A stretch of DNA of 41,684 bases from Peptacetobacter sp. (GTDB taxonomy: Bacteria; Bacillota; Clostridia; Peptostreptococcales; Peptostreptococcaceae), in assembly GCF_029264495.1 (NCBI RefSeq), contig NZ_JARIBH010000062.1, positions 1-41,684 of the forward strand, in the 5' to 3' direction. Positions within the stretch are counted from its first letter, which is position 1; every line of letters starts with the position of its first letter. Below, one piece after another: positions 1 through 11,102 of the stretch. The notes under the pieces are model-generated. The model saw only the letters and a list, made by a program, of their open reading frames with translations, had not been told where the DNA came from and searched no databases. Both the position numbers and the translations under genes were made by a program.

Positions 1-117
1 AAACTTAAATAAATATATAATAATTAGTATAGTATGTGGTAAAATATAAATGATATAAACTTATTGACATTAGATAGGTAAAGGTGATAAGCTACTAAAA
101 GAATTATAAGCTTTAAA

Positions 118-144
118 TTCGGTTCAGTGAGGCCGAAAAGGAGG
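118..144 (+). promoter_or_regulatory. PyrR-type RNA hairpin abutting the pyrB ribosome binding site
   Basis: A hairpin with stem TTCGG (118-122) and CCGAA (133-137) presents TTCAGTGAGG, close to the PyrR binding-loop consensus (UCCNGNGAGG) known from Bacillus pyr leaders. The Shine-Dalgarno AAGGAGG (138-144) follows at once, 6 nt before the pyrB ATG. No U-rich terminator lies between loop and gene, so control would be by blocking translation, as described for mycobacterial pyr, rather than by attenuation. An alternative stem GAATT (101-105)/AATTC (116-120) overlaps the 5' arm and could compete. A TTGACA at 64-69 may be the -35 of the promoter, but no convincing -10 is seen. Confidence 0.65.
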
Positions 145-150
145 TAAAAA

Positions 151-1074
151 ATGTTAAAATCAAGAAATCTAATACAGCCAGAAGATTTTACTGTTGAAGA
201 AATAGAGGAAATACTAGCTCTTGGACAGAGAATAATGAAAAATCCAGAAAAATATATTCATGTATGTGATGGAAAACTTTTGGCAACTCTATTCTATGAA
301 CCATCAACAAGAACAAGACTAAGCTTTGAATCAGCTATGAATAGACTTGGAGGTCGTATAGTAGGATTTTCAGATCCTAATGCATCATCTACATCTAAAG
401 GAGAAACTTTACAAGATACAATGAGAACTGTATCAAATTATGTAGATATAATAGCTATGAGACATCCAGTAGCAGGTGCAGCAGCAGAAGCAGTAGAAGC
501 TTGTAGTGTTCCTTTCATAAATGCTGGAGACGGTGGAAATCAGCATCCAACTCAAACTCTTACAGATTTACTAACAATAAAAACATTAAAAGGTAATTTA
601 GAAAACCATACAATAGGTCTTTGTGGAGATTTAAAATATGGAAGAACAGTACATTCACTTGTAAAAGCTATGTCTAGATATTCAAATACAAAATTTGTAT
701 TTATAGCTCCAGATGAATTAAAGATGCCTGATAGTGTAAAAGAAGCTATAAAAGGACACGACTTTGTTGAAACTAATGATTTAGAATCAGCTATACCACA
801 ACTTGACATACTTTATATGACAAGGGTTCAAAGAGAGAGATTTGATGATATAGAAGAATACGAAAGATTAAAAGATACATATATATTAAATAAAGAAAAA
901 TTATCAGAAGCAAAAGAAGATATGTTAATACTTCATCCTCTACCAAGATTAAATGAAATATCAACTGATGTAGATGATGATAAAAGAGCAGTTTACTTTG
1001 AACAAGCAAAATTTGGAATGTATGTAAGAATGGCTTTAATAATGAAACTTTTAGGAATAAAAGACCCAGAGTAA
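151..1074 (+). CDS. pyrB: Aspartate carbamoyltransferase catalytic subunit
   Basis: This cytosolic enzyme condenses carbamoyl phosphate with aspartate to N-carbamoyl-aspartate, the committed step of pyrimidine synthesis. The 307-residue protein has the usual family length. The carbamoyl-phosphate loop [11 protein letters not shown] lies near residues 50-60, and [11 protein letters not shown] and HPLPR mark the rest of the active site. The ATG follows AAGGAGG by 6 nt. No regulatory chain pyrI follows, so it is probably an unregulated trimer. It heads a same-strand cluster with pyrK, pyrD and pyrE, and the hairpin overlapping its ribosome binding site suggests PyrR control. Confidence 0.95.
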   Translation: MLKSRNLIQPEDFTVEEIEEILALGQRIMKNPEKYIHVCDGKLLATLFYEPSTRTRLSFESAMNRLGGRIVGFSDPNASSTSKGETLQDTMRTVSNYVDIIAMRHPVAGAAAEAVEACSVPFINAGDGGNQHPTQTLTDLLTIKTLKGNLENHTIGLCGDLKYGRTVHSLVKAMSRYSNTKFVFIAPDELKMPDSVKEAIKGHDFVETNDLESAIPQLDILYMTRVQRERFDDIEEYERLKDTYILNKEKLSEAKEDMLILHPLPRLNEISTDVDDDKRAVYFEQAKFGMYVRMALIMKLLGIKDPE

Positions 1075-1103
1075 ACTATTAGAAAATGTGAAGGAGAATA
1101 TAA

Positions 1104-1790
1104 ATGTACGAAATAATAGAAAATAATTATATCGGCGATGATATGTATAGAATGAAAGTAGCCGGAAAATTTGAAGGAAAAATGGGGCAATTTTATATGT
1201 TAAGAGCATGGGATAAATACCCTGTACTTTCTAGACCTATAAGTATACATGATATAGATGAAGAAGGAATAACTTTTCTTTATAAAGTAGTAGGAGAAGG
1301 AACTGAAATATTTGCAAAACTTGAAAAAGGCGACAAAATAAAACTTCAAGGACCTTATGGAAACGGATATGAAAAAGTAGAAGGAAAAGTTGCTTTAGTA
1401 GGTGGAGGAATAGGTGTAGCACCACTTTATCTAGTAGCAAAAAATATTCCTGGATGTGATGCTTATCTTGGATTTAGAGAAGAAGCAATACTAGTAGAGG
1501 AATATAGCAAATACTGTAATGAAGTAAAAACTACTACAGGAAATACTTTTATAACAGATATCTTAAATGTAGAAGATTATGACTATATTCTTTCTTGTGG
1601 ACCAACACCTATGATGGAAAAATTAGTTAAAATGTGTGAAGGAACAGATACAAGAATAATGATATCTCTTGAAAATCATATGGCATGTGGAGTAGGTGCA
1701 TGTCTAGTATGTACTTGTAAAACAAAATTTGGAAATAAAAAAACTTGTAAAGATGGTCCAGTATTCTGGGGAGAGGATGTGATTTTCTAA
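1104..1790 (+). CDS. pyrK: Dihydroorotate dehydrogenase B electron transfer subunit
   Basis: PyrK passes electrons from PyrD to NAD+ through FAD and a [2Fe-2S] cluster, in a PyrD2-PyrK2 complex. The 228-residue protein shows the ferredoxin-reductase fold: an FAD-binding barrel with LSRPISIHD near residue 35-45, the nucleotide-binding segment [13 protein letters not shown] near residue 95, and a C-terminal cluster with the cysteines of [15 protein letters not shown] plus KTCKDGP. Its TAA overlaps the pyrD ATG by one base (TAATG), which indicates translational coupling. AAGGAG precedes the start. Confidence 0.95.
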   Translation: MYEIIENNYIGDDMYRMKVAGKFEGKMGQFYMLRAWDKYPVLSRPISIHDIDEEGITFLYKVVGEGTEIFAKLEKGDKIKLQGPYGNGYEKVEGKVALVGGGIGVAPLYLVAKNIPGCDAYLGFREEAILVEEYSKYCNEVKTTTGNTFITDILNVEDYDYILSCGPTPMMEKLVKMCEGTDTRIMISLENHMACGVGACLVCTCKTKFGNKKTCKDGPVFWGEDVIF

Positions 1791-2692
1791 TGGCAGATTT
1801 AAGAGTTAAATTTGGAGAAATAGAATTCAAAAATCCTATAGTAATGGCTTCAGGTACTTTTGGATTTGGAAAAGAGTACAATGAATATTATGATATAAAT
1901 ACTCTAGGAGGAGTTAGCAGTAAAGGACTTACATATAATCCAAAACCAGGTAATAATGGACTTAGAATATATGAAACTCCATCAGGAATAATGAATAGTG
2001 TTGGACTTGAAAATCCAGGAGTGCAAGGATTTATAGATAACGAAATGCCATTTTTCGGTTCTTTAAACTGTGTAAGAATCGCAAATGTTGGTGGTGGATG
2101 TTTAGAAGATTATGTAAAAGGTGTAGAACTTTTAAATGATCAAGATATAGATATAGTAGAACTGAATATATCATGCCCTAATGTAAAAGCTGGAGGAATG
2201 GCTTTCGGAATAAAAAATGAAGTTGCTAGAGAAGTTGTAAGAGCAGTTAGAAAAGTTTGTAAACATCCTCTAGTTATCAAATTATCTCCTAATGCAGAAG
2301 ATATAGTTGGTATGGCAAAGGTATGTGAAGAAGAAGGTGCAGATGGTGTATCTTTAGTAAATACTTTTAAAGCACTTGCAATAGACATAAAAAGAAGAAA
2401 ACCAGTTTTTGAAAATGTAACAGCAGGACTTTCAGGACCAGCTATAAAACCAATAGCATTAAGAATGGTATATGAAGTAAGCCAAGCTGTAAATATACCT
2501 GTAATAGGAATGGGTGGAATATCAACAGCAGAAGATGTAATAGAATTTATAATGGCAGGAGCTGCTTTAGTGCAAGTAGGAACTGCAAACTTTATGGATC
2601 CAGAAATAGGAACTAAAATAATAAAAGATCTTAATGATTTTATGGATAAAGAGGGAATAAAATCTCTTGATGAAATAAGAGGGATAATATAA
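1790..2692 (+). CDS. pyrD: Dihydroorotate dehydrogenase B (NAD+), catalytic subunit
   Basis: Class 1B FMN enzyme that oxidises dihydroorotate to orotate with PyrK as partner. The 300-residue TIM barrel has the catalytic cysteine of NISCPN at about residue 129, as expected for class 1 rather than the serine of class 2. GMGGIS near residue 243 and the FMN phosphate region [11 protein letters not shown] follow. It overlaps pyrK by one base. The start has no separate strong ribosome binding site, consistent with coupled translation. Confidence 0.95.
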   Translation: MADLRVKFGEIEFKNPIVMASGTFGFGKEYNEYYDINTLGGVSSKGLTYNPKPGNNGLRIYETPSGIMNSVGLENPGVQGFIDNEMPFFGSLNCVRIANVGGGCLEDYVKGVELLNDQDIDIVELNISCPNVKAGGMAFGIKNEVAREVVRAVRKVCKHPLVIKLSPNAEDIVGMAKVCEEEGADGVSLVNTFKALAIDIKRRKPVFENVTAGLSGPAIKPIALRMVYEVSQAVNIPVIGMGGISTAEDVIEFIMAGAALVQVGTANFMDPEIGTKIIKDLNDFMDKEGIKSLDEIRGII

Positions 2693-2762
2693 TAAAAATA
2701 TAGTATAATATATATAATTAATAAAAAGACTAAAAATAAAACAAAATTTTGGAGGAAAAAAT

Positions 2763-3347
2763 ATGAGCAATGTAGATGTAATAGAAATACTTAAAAAAAG
2801 TGATGCGTTATTAGAAGGACATTTCCTTTTATCATCAGGAAAACACAGTAATAGATATATACAGTGTGCAAAAGTTTTAAGATTCCCAGAATATGCAGAA
2901 CAGGTATTAAGCACAGTTGTAGAACAAATAAAAGACCTTGATATAGACCTAGTAGTTGGACCAGCTATGGGTGGAGTTGTTGTTTCTTATGAATTAGGAA
3001 GACAGCTTGGAAAAGAAGCAGTATTCACTGAAAGAAAAGATAATACTATGGAACTTAGAAGAGGATTCGAAGTTAAACCAGGGGCTAAAATAATAATAGC
3101 AGAAGATGTTGTTACAACTGGTAAATCAACTAAAGAAACAAAAAGAGTTCTTGAAGAATTAGGTGGGGAAGTAGTAGGTGTTGCTTGTATAGCAGACAGA
3201 ACTAGTGAAGATATAGGAATGCCAATATACAGTGCAATAAAATTAGATATACAGGTATTTGAAGCTGATGAATGCCCTCTTTGTAAAGAAGGAAAAGAAG
3301 CTTTAGTAAAACCAGGAAGCAGACAGTTCAAAGAATTAGGAATGTAA
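2763..3347 (+). CDS. pyrE: Orotate phosphoribosyltransferase
   Basis: Transfers phosphoribose from PRPP to orotate to give OMP. The 194-residue protein carries the type I PRTase PRPP loop [13 protein letters not shown] near residues 110-122 and the flexible-loop segment [13 protein letters not shown] before it. The C-terminal cysteine pair in CPLCKEG is common in clostridial PyrE. It has its own ribosome binding site (GGAGG), 70 nt after pyrD. The next step, pyrF, and also pyrC are not in this window. Confidence 0.93.
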   Translation: MSNVDVIEILKKSDALLEGHFLLSSGKHSNRYIQCAKVLRFPEYAEQVLSTVVEQIKDLDIDLVVGPAMGGVVVSYELGRQLGKEAVFTERKDNTMELRRGFEVKPGAKIIIAEDVVTTGKSTKETKRVLEELGGEVVGVACIADRTSEDIGMPIYSAIKLDIQVFEADECPLCKEGKEALVKPGSRQFKELGM

Positions 3348-3351
3348 TTTT

Positions 3352-3576
3352 ATGAATAAAATATATAAATATAGACATCAAGTAACTGCTATATTTTGGG
3401 GAGTTATATTATGTGTAATGCTATTTTTATATAAAGTAAAAGAAACAAAAATAAGTGCAGTAGCATTTTTGACTGTAGCTATATTAATGTTTACATCTTT
3501 AAAATATGCAAAAGTAGTAGCTGATTATGAAAAGCAAAATAAAGAAGATGAAAAATTGAACAAAGAAGTCAAATAA
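3352..3576 (+). CDS. Small two-TM membrane protein of unknown function
   Basis: A 74-residue protein starting 4 nt after the pyrE stop, so it is very likely co-transcribed with the pyrimidine genes. Two hydrophobic segments are visible, about residues 11-28 (TAIFWGVILCVMLFLY) and 33-50 (ISAVAFLTVAILMFTSL), followed by a charged Lys/Glu-rich tail likely in the cytosol. I do not recognise the family. It ends just before a bidirectional terminator, so it closes the operon. Confidence 0.7.
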   Translation: MNKIYKYRHQVTAIFWGVILCVMLFLYKVKETKISAVAFLTVAILMFTSLKYAKVVADYEKQNKEDEKLNKEVK

Positions 3577-3604
3577 ATTATATTTGATTTTTGCATAAGA
3601 ATTA

Positions 3605-3648
3605 AAAAATCGCTCCTTATGATTAATTCATTTGGAGCGATTTTTAAT
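3605..3648. terminator. Bidirectional terminator between pyr operon and LysR gene
   Basis: A perfect 12-bp stem (AAAAATCGCTCC at 3605-3616 with GGAGCGATTTTT at 3634-3645) encloses a 17-nt loop. A and T runs on the two sides let it act for the pyr transcript (+) and the convergent regulator gene (-). Confidence 0.88.
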
Positions 3649-3705
3649 TATACTTAGTTTTTCATAAATCAAAAAATATAATTATAAAAATATATAATCT
3701 AATAT

Positions 3706-4596
3706 CTAAACTATAGATTGAGCTATTTTTAATTCATTTAAAAATAATTCGATAGCTTTTTTAGGTTTAAAAGATTTTTGACAAATAGCATAAAAACTTC
3801 TAGAAAATTCGCTATCTATATCCATAGAAAAAATTTCCTTACTATCTTCAAAATATTTACATACTGAATTTGATAATATTGAAATTCCAAGACCATTTTT
3901 AACAGCTTCTTTAACAGCTAAACTGCTGCCCATAATAGAAATTGAACTTGGAACAATTTGTTTTTTATTTAAGAAATATTCGGTTAAAAATCTTGTACCA
4001 GAACCTTTTTCTCTCATAATCCAAGTTTTACCACTTAAATTATCATAAGAATGTATATTAGATATATAGTTTTGATAATTATAAGGAAATACAAGTTTCA
4101 TACTCTCTTTAAAAAATTCAAACTGAGAAAAATCATCAGATATAATTTTTCTATCTATAACACCAATATCATAATTTAACTTCAATAAATCCTCTGAAAT
4201 AGAATCGAAATCTTTTATATACAATTCGATCTCTACATCAGGATATTTTTTAGAAAATGAAGAAATAACTTTTGGAAGTATATAATTTGCAGCTGAAGGA
4301 ACAGCAGCAATCTTTATATTTCCATAAATATTTTTTTCGTCTAATTTCACTTCTAATTTAGCAGATTCTACTATTGAAACAATCTCTTTAGCCCTTTTAT
4401 ACAATAAATTTCCCTGTTCAGTTATTTTTATAGTTTTTTGCCTAATAGACCTATCAATTAGCTTTTCTCCAAAATAATTTTCAAGATTCTTTACATGTAC
4501 ACTAACACTAGGTTGAGATAAACTTAAAAATTCAGCAGCTTTTGTAAAATTTTTAATCTCAACAACAGCAATAAAAGTTTTTAATTCTTCTAACAA
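3706..4596 (-). CDS. LysR-family transcriptional regulator
   Basis: A LysR-type regulator of 296 residues from the TTG at 4596, which sits 8 nt after GAGGGGGG. A GTG at 4605 is possible but overlaps that ribosome binding site. The N-terminal winged helix-turn-helix covers about residues 1-60 (NFTKAAEFLSLSQPSVSVHVKNLE). A periplasmic-binding-like effector domain follows (IKIAAVPSAANYILPKVISS). It resembles the CysB/CysL-like subgroup, but the ligand cannot be told. It is convergent with the pyr genes and divergent from the DNA glycosylase gene, so the 176-nt gap at 4597-4772 probably holds its operator and both promoters. Confidence 0.85.
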   Translation of the reverse strand: MLEELKTFIAVVEIKNFTKAAEFLSLSQPSVSVHVKNLENYFGEKLIDRSIRQKTIKITEQGNLLYKRAKEIVSIVESAKLEVKLDEKNIYGNIKIAAVPSAANYILPKVISSFSKKYPDVEIELYIKDFDSISEDLLKLNYDIGVIDRKIISDDFSQFEFFKESMKLVFPYNYQNYISNIHSYDNLSGKTWIMREKGSGTRFLTEYFLNKKQIVPSSISIMGSSLAVKEAVKNGLGISILSNSVCKYFEDSKEIFSMDIDSEFSRSFYAICQKSFKPKKAIELFLNELKIAQSIV

Positions 4597-4772
4597 AATA
4601 ACCACCCCCCTCTAAATAGTTAAAATTAGAATTTGAATTAATTATAATCAATTAATTATAACATAGTGAGATAATAGATATTTAAAAATAAAGTGGATTT
4701 TTCTTTCTAATATCTAATTAATGGGGTATTATATAATAAAATAACAATAAATATATGAAGATGAGGTAGAAA

Positions 4773-5648
4773 ATGAAAATAATAGAAAATAAAAATGGAA
4801 TTATATTAGAAGATGTTGAAGATTTCGATCCTAAACATATATTTGAATGTGGTCAATGTTTTAGATGGAAATTAGAAGATGATAACTCTTATACAGGGGT
4901 TGCTATGGGAAAGGTAATAAATGTAAAAAGAGAAGATAAGAAAATATATATAGATAATACAAATAAAAAAGACTATGAAGAAATATGGAAAGACTACTTT
5001 GATATGGATACAGACTACAAACAAATAAAAAGTAATCTAAAAGAATTTGATGAGTATTTAGATAAAGCAGTAGACTTTGGCTGGGGTATAAGAATATTAA
5101 GACAAGATAGTTGGGAGATGTTAATATCATTTATAATATCTTCAAACAATAGAATACCTATGATACAAAGAGCTATAGAAAATTTATCTGAAAAATATGG
5201 GAAATATATAGGAGAATATAGAGGTAAAAAATACTATGCATTTCCAACACCGGAAGAATTAAATAAAGCTACACAAGAAGAAATAAGAGAATGCAAAACA
5301 GGATTTAGAGATAAATATATAAAAAGTACTTGTGAATCTATTGTAGAATCTGGAATAGATGTAAAAGAATATAGAAATATAAGTACTGAAGAATGTTGTA
5401 AAGAGCTGAAAAAATTTAATGGAGTAGGACCAAAAGTGTGCGATTGTATAGCATTATTTGGAATGCAGAAAATAGATACTTTTCCAGTCGATGTGTGGGT
5501 AAAAAGAGTTATGCAAGAATTTTATGTTGATGAAGATATGAGTCTTCCTAAAATAAGAAAATTTGCAATAGATAAATTTGGAGATATGGCAGGGTATGCA
5601 CAACAATATTTATTCTATTATGCAAGAGAGCTTGGAATAGGTAAATAA
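4773..5648 (+). CDS. ogg: 8-oxoguanine DNA glycosylase (OGG family)
   Basis: A bifunctional base-excision glycosylase/AP lyase for 8-oxoguanine. The 291-residue protein has the OGG N-terminal motif QCFRW (residues 28-32) and a HhH-GPD domain, with catalytic Lys at about 221 in the hairpin GVGPKVCDC and catalytic Asp at about 240 in FPVDVWV. Asn-containing SFIISSNNRI near residue 122 is also typical of OGG1-like proteins, which occur in many clostridia. ATG follows GAGGTAG. It stands alone between the LysR gene and groES. Confidence 0.9.
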   Translation: MKIIENKNGIILEDVEDFDPKHIFECGQCFRWKLEDDNSYTGVAMGKVINVKREDKKIYIDNTNKKDYEEIWKDYFDMDTDYKQIKSNLKEFDEYLDKAVDFGWGIRILRQDSWEMLISFIISSNNRIPMIQRAIENLSEKYGKYIGEYRGKKYYAFPTPEELNKATQEEIRECKTGFRDKYIKSTCESIVESGIDVKEYRNISTEECCKELKKFNGVGPKVCDCIALFGMQKIDTFPVDVWVKRVMQEFYVDEDMSLPKIRKFAIDKFGDMAGYAQQYLFYYARELGIGK

Positions 5649-5709
5649 GATATTATATATCTATATAAAAAAACAAAAAATTTATAAATAAAAAAATATA
5701 TATAAACTA

Positions 5710-5741
5710 TTGAAAAATGAAAATAAAAGGTATATTATAAT
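5710..5741 (+). promoter_or_regulatory. Probable groESL promoter
   Basis: TTGAAA at 5710-5715 and TATTAT at 5733-5738 are spaced 17 bp. The -10 lies immediately before the CIRCE element, the usual arrangement for HrcA-repressed chaperone operons. A second TATAAT overlaps at 5736-5741. Confidence 0.6.
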
Positions 5742-5746
5742 AATTG

Positions 5747-5773
5747 TTAGCACTCATACTAATAGAGTGCTAA
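5747..5773 (+). promoter_or_regulatory. CIRCE operator (HrcA binding site)
   Basis: TTAGCACTC, 9 nt, GAGTGCTAA: an exact match to the CIRCE consensus. It lies 47 bp before the groES start and shows HrcA repression and heat induction of groESL. Confidence 0.97.
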
Positions 5774-5820
5774 ATAAATTCAACAATAATTTTTTACATA
5801 TAATAGGAGGCGCTAATAAA

Positions 5821-6105
5821 ATGAAAATAAGACCATTAGCAGACAGAGTAGTTATAAAAAGAGCTGAAGCAGAAGAAAAAACTGCAAGCGGAATAATACT
5901 TGCAGGGGCTGCAAAAGAACAGCCTCAAATAGCTGAAGTAATAGAAGTTGGACCAGGTGGAGTGGTAGACGGAAAAGACGTGAAAATGGAATTATCTAAA
6001 GGAGATAAAGTTATATATTCTAAATATGCAGGAACAGAAGTTAAAATAGAAGGAGAAGACTATATAATAATTAAACAGTCTGATGTATTAGCAGTATTAG
6101 AATAA
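5821..6105 (+). CDS. groES: Co-chaperonin GroES
   Basis: The heptameric 10-kDa lid of the GroEL chamber. The 94-residue protein begins MKIRPLADRVV at the ATG 5821, preceded by AGGAGG. The reading frame is open further upstream to 5710, but that part crosses the CIRCE element and is not translated. The mobile loop (EEKTASGIILAGAAKEQPQ, about residues 16-34) that contacts GroEL is intact. groEL follows after a 143-nt gap. Confidence 0.97.
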   Translation: MKIRPLADRVVIKRAEAEEKTASGIILAGAAKEQPQIAEVIEVGPGGVVDGKDVKMELSKGDKVIYSKYAGTEVKIEGEDYIIIKQSDVLAVLE

Positions 6106-6126
6106 ATAAAAATATAGATTATTAGT

Positions 6127-6161
6127 GAGCCAAATACTCTTGCTTTTAGAATAGTTGGTTC
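6127..6161 (+). other. Weak hairpin in the groES-groEL intercistronic gap
   Basis: GAGCCAA (6127-6133) pairs with TTGGTTC (6155-6161), with one G-U pair, and the loop can pair further. There is no U tract, so it is not an intrinsic terminator. It may be an mRNA processing or stability element in the unusually long 143-nt gap. Confidence 0.3.
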
Positions 6162-6224
6162 AAATAAATATAAATTGGTAACATAGATAGATTTAAATTT
6201 AATTTAATAATTAGTTTTGACTAA

Positions 6225-7868
<1,644 letters not shown>

Positions 7869-7954
7869 TAAAATCTAAATTGATTTACAAGTAAAATTAA
7901 AATTTAGATAAAAATATTTAAATTTAAAATATTATAATATAAAATAAAAATTGT

Positions 7955-8026
7955 TTATCCTCCATTTTAATGGGTATACTAATAAAGGGAATAGATATAA
8001 TTAGTATAAATTTAAGTGGAGGATAA
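7955..8026 (+). promoter_or_regulatory. Long hairpin that would sequester the downstream ribosome binding site
   Basis: TTATCCTCCA (7955-7964) is perfectly complementary to TGGAGGATAA (8017-8026), which contains the GGAGG of the next gene. The stem continues inward with a G-U pair and four A-U pairs around one mismatch. After a small internal loop, TATACTAA (7975-7982) pairs with TTAGTATA (8001-8008). An RNA fold or a protein-binding inverted repeat are both possible. Confidence 0.6.
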
Positions 8027-8030
8027 TTTT

Positions 8031-8456
8031 ATGGAAAGACGTTTTGTAAATACATCATTTTTCTATATGATTTTAGCGATGATAAGTGGTGTATTCTTTA
8101 GAGAATTTACAAAATATAATAATTTTAATGGAGTAACATCTCTTGGAAAACTTCATGTACATTTATTTGTACTTGGAATGATTTTTTTCCTAATAGTTAC
8201 AATATTAGAAAAAGAATTTAGAATATCAAAAGATAGTAGAATAAATAATTTTTATATACTATATAATGTTGGAATCATTATGACTGTAATTATGCTTTTA
8301 GTAAGGGGAATTGTAGAAGTAAAACAAGTTGTAGTTACTTCAGTTATAAATGCATCTATAGCAGGATTTTCTGGAATAGCTCATATAATTATATTTATAA
8401 GTATGATAACATTCTTTATGATTCTAAAAAAAGCAGTGAATTCAGATATAAATTAA
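8031..8456 (+). CDS. DUF2871-like four-TM membrane protein
   Basis: A 141-residue integral membrane protein from the ATG at 8031, with GGAGG at 8018-8022. A GTG start at 8016 would lie on top of that ribosome binding site and is rejected. Four hydrophobic helices are visible, at about residues 8-25, 42-62, 80-96 and 110-133, with HVHLF in the second. The order of helices and the histidines resemble the DUF2871 family, whose function is unknown. It is monocistronic, with its own terminator and an upstream hairpin covering the ribosome binding site. Confidence 0.75.
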   Translation: MERRFVNTSFFYMILAMISGVFFREFTKYNNFNGVTSLGKLHVHLFVLGMIFFLIVTILEKEFRISKDSRINNFYILYNVGIIMTVIMLLVRGIVEVKQVVVTSVINASIAGFSGIAHIIIFISMITFFMILKKAVNSDIN

Positions 8457-8473
8457 ATATAAATCATAAAATA

Positions 8474-8510
8474 AAAAGAGGGAATTGTCATAAATCGATT
8501 TCCTTTTTTT
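8474..8510 (+). terminator. Intrinsic terminator after the DUF2871-like gene
   Basis: A 12-bp stem, AAAAGAGGGAAT (8474-8485) with ATTTCCTTTTTT (8498-8509), contains two G-U pairs and ends in a T run. The rest of the 195-nt gap before guaA shows no guanine riboswitch core. Confidence 0.75.
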
Positions 8511-8651
8511 ATTTTAAAAATTTATAAAATAATAAGAGTATAAATTTGACAATTTAATGATAAATCTTTTATTTGTCGCTGATTTAAAGTATAATAAATA
8601 TATTATAATAGTTTTAATTATTCAAAAAATAAATAACATAAGGAGAGAAAA

Positions 8652-10193
8652 ATGATGAAACATGAATTAGTGCTAGTCATAGACTTTGGTGGTCAGTATA
8701 ATCAGCTGATAGCTAGAAGAGTAAGAGATAACAATGTATATTGTGAAATACTTCCATGCACAACTGATATCGAAAAAATCAAAGCTAAAAACCCATCAGG
8801 AATAATATTTACAGGCGGACCTAACAGTGCATATCTTCCTGATTCACCAACTATATCAACTGAAATATTTGAATTAGGTGTACCAGTATTAGGTATATGC
8901 TATGGAGATCAGTTAATAGCTCATCTTTTAGGTGGAAAAGTTGAAAAAGGTGGAAAACAGCAGAAAGAGTACGGAAAAACTGAAATAAATTACGGAAAAT
9001 CAGTTTTATTCGAAGGAATGACAACAAACTCAGTTTGGATGAGTCATACAGATTATATATCTGAACTTCCTGAAGGATTTGAAATAATAGCAAATACTGA
9101 TGTATGCCCAATAGCTGCAATGCAGAATACAGAAAGAAATATATATGGAGTTCAGTTCCATCCAGAAGTTGAACATTGTTTAGAAGGGGATAAAATATTA
9201 AGAAACTTCCTATACAATGTTTGTAAAGTAAAAGGTGACTGGACAACAGATTCATTCATAGAAGATAAAATAAGAGAAATAAAAGAAAAAGTTGGAGATA
9301 AAAAAGCTCTTTGTGGATTAAGTGGTGGAGTTGACTCATCAGTTGCAGCAGTATTAATGCACAGAGCTATAGGTGACAACTTAACTTGTGTATTCGTTGA
9401 CCATGGTCTACTTAGAAAAGATGAAGGTGACGATGTAGAAAGAATATTCAAAGATAAATTCGATATGAACCTAATAAGAGTTAACGCTGAAGATAGATTC
9501 TTATCTAAACTTAAAGGTGTAACAGAACCAGAAAGAAAAAGAAAAATAATAGGTGAAGAATTTATAAGAGTATTTGAAGAAGAATCTGATAAATTAGGAA
9601 AAATGGACTTCTTAGTACAGGGAACAATATATGCTGACGTTATAGAAAGTGGACACGGAAATGGTGCAGCTACTATAAAATCTCACCATAATGTTGGTGG
9701 TCTTCCAGAAGATGTTGATTTCCAGGAAATAATAGAACCATTAAGAGAATTATTTAAAGATGAAGTTAGAAAAATAGGTTTAGAACTTGGAATAGATGAA
9801 GATTTAATATACAGACATCCATTCCCAGGACCAGGTCTTGGAATAAGAGTTATCGGTGAAGTTACAAAAGAAAAATGTGACATATTAAGAGAAGCCGATG
9901 CAATATATATGGAAGAATTAAAGAAAGCTGGATTATACAAAGAAATATGGCAGGCATTTGCTACACTTCCAGATGTTAAAACAGTTGGTGTTATGGGAGA
10001 TGAAAGAACATATGCTTACCTAGTAGGTATAAGAGCAGTTACTTCTTCTGATGGTATGACTTCTGACTGGTACAAAATGCCATATGATGTATTAGAAAAA
10101 ATATCAAATAGAATAGTTAATGAAGTTGATGGAGCAAACAGAGTAGTTTACGATATCACTTCTAAACCACCAGGAACAATCGAGTGGGAATAG
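8652..10193 (+). CDS. guaA: GMP synthase (glutamine-hydrolysing)
   Basis: Converts XMP to GMP using glutamine and ATP. The 513-residue protein has the class I amidotransferase domain first, with the nucleophile Cys in GICYGDQ at about residue 78 and the His/Glu pair in VQFHPEVEH. The ATP-pyrophosphatase P-loop is [12 protein letters not shown] near 224-235, and the dimerisation domain ends in the family-typical KPPGTIEWE. The start is ATG 8652 or 8655 after AGGAG. The guaA 3' end is a known integration hotspot for mobile islands in Firmicutes, and an accessory island does follow. Confidence 0.97.
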   Translation: MMKHELVLVIDFGGQYNQLIARRVRDNNVYCEILPCTTDIEKIKAKNPSGIIFTGGPNSAYLPDSPTISTEIFELGVPVLGICYGDQLIAHLLGGKVEKGGKQQKEYGKTEINYGKSVLFEGMTTNSVWMSHTDYISELPEGFEIIANTDVCPIAAMQNTERNIYGVQFHPEVEHCLEGDKILRNFLYNVCKVKGDWTTDSFIEDKIREIKEKVGDKKALCGLSGGVDSSVAAVLMHRAIGDNLTCVFVDHGLLRKDEGDDVERIFKDKFDMNLIRVNAEDRFLSKLKGVTEPERKRKIIGEEFIRVFEEESDKLGKMDFLVQGTIYADVIESGHGNGAATIKSHHNVGGLPEDVDFQEIIEPLRELFKDEVRKIGLELGIDEDLIYRHPFPGPGLGIRVIGEVTKEKCDILREADAIYMEELKKAGLYKEIWQAFATLPDVKTVGVMGDERTYAYLVGIRAVTSSDGMTSDWYKMPYDVLEKISNRIVNEVDGANRVVYDITSKPPGTIEWE

Positions 10194-10264
10194 TTAAAAA
10201 CAGGCTCTAAAGACTTATAAATAGTCATTTTGAAACTGCTATGCTTGCAAATTTTAGAAATTGG

Positions 10265-10298
10265 TCACCTGAAGAAGAATTCTTTGGGTGATTTTTTT
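10265..10298 (+). terminator. guaA terminator
   Basis: A 12-bp stem (10265-10276 with 10280-10291, two G-U pairs) with a 3-nt loop is followed by seven T. It lies 72 nt after the guaA stop. Confidence 0.85.
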
Positions 10299-10304
10299 GT
10301 ATTT

Positions 10305-10340
10305 AGAAATGCTATAGGTGGTTCCTATAGCATTTCTTTT
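10305..10340. terminator. Terminator of the convergent Xre-type gene
   Basis: AGAAATGCTATAGG (10305-10318) and its exact complement (10324-10337) enclose a 5-nt loop. The hairpin touches the stop codon of the minus-strand Xre gene and can act in both directions. Confidence 0.8.
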
Positions 10341-10941
10341 TATAGCAAATTATTTTCTTTCAGGTATTCAATTCTCTTTTTTAGAATCTCATCTATTGAA
10401 AGTTCTTCAAACTCTTTCTGTGTAAGTGGTAATGAATAGTATTCGATAGATTTATTTTTCATGGAATCAAATTGTTCTTTTGTAATAGAGAAAGACTCCA
10501 AGTCAAACAAATTATCAGATAGCTCTCTTAAGATATTACACACATCACTATTAAAAGGATATTCCTTGTCATTGCCATAGAATATAATTTTTGCATTCCA
10601 TTTATTTTCTTCTGTTTCAATATCATTATTAGGAAACTTATTTTCCACAATAATTTCAAACTCTATTTCTTTTTTCATTGCTAATTCATACATAAAAAGC
10701 ACAAAATCTCTTATACTTGAAAGATCGAAAGCATAATCGCTTTTTCCGGCAAGCCAATCTAAAGTTACATTGTACTTATCGGCAATATCTATCAATGCAT
10801 CTATTGTGGGATTATTATTTCCGTTTTCGTATGCGGACATAGACAGTTGAGGTATTACCAAAAATTCAGCAAATTCTTTCTGTGTTTTTTATTTATAGAA
10901 TGAAGATATTTCAATCGTTCCGATACAATTTTATTGTTCAT
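10340..10941 (-). pseudogene. Xre-family repressor-like gene, frameshifted
   Basis: Two reading frames together give a phage/ICE-type Xre repressor of about 200 residues. The first (ATG at 10941) reads MNNKIVSERLKYLHSINKK. The second, ending at 10340, continues TQKEFAEFLVIPQLSMSAYENG and then NPTIDALIDIADKYNVTLDWLAGKSD. The frames join at a six-T run (10885-10890 on the + strand). One more base there restores a continuous helix-turn-helix, so one base has been lost. The C-terminal half (about residues 85-198) is Glu/Asn-rich and unrecognised. It could be a real mutation, slippage in the homopolymer, or a sequence error. It is typical of the immunity repressor of an integrated element. Confidence 0.75.
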
Positions 10942-11102
10942 ATTATAATCTCCTGTATTTATTATTTCTTATTATATAAAATCGTATACTAAAAATAAAT
11001 AGAAATATTGATAAAAATTATAAATAACTATTAATATTAGTTATAAAAATTATTATACTAATATATATCGTAAGTCTAAATACAGAAGAAAGGAGGAAAA
11101 AT

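Noticed and set aside
8511-8651. Guanine/PRPP riboswitch before guaA
   Set aside because: I looked for the conserved purine riboswitch core and its loops and did not find them; only AT-rich DNA and weak promoter-like pieces.
10230-10439. Plus-strand 69-aa frame after guaA
   Set aside because: It runs through two terminators and is antisense to the Xre gene; composition is that of a shadow frame.
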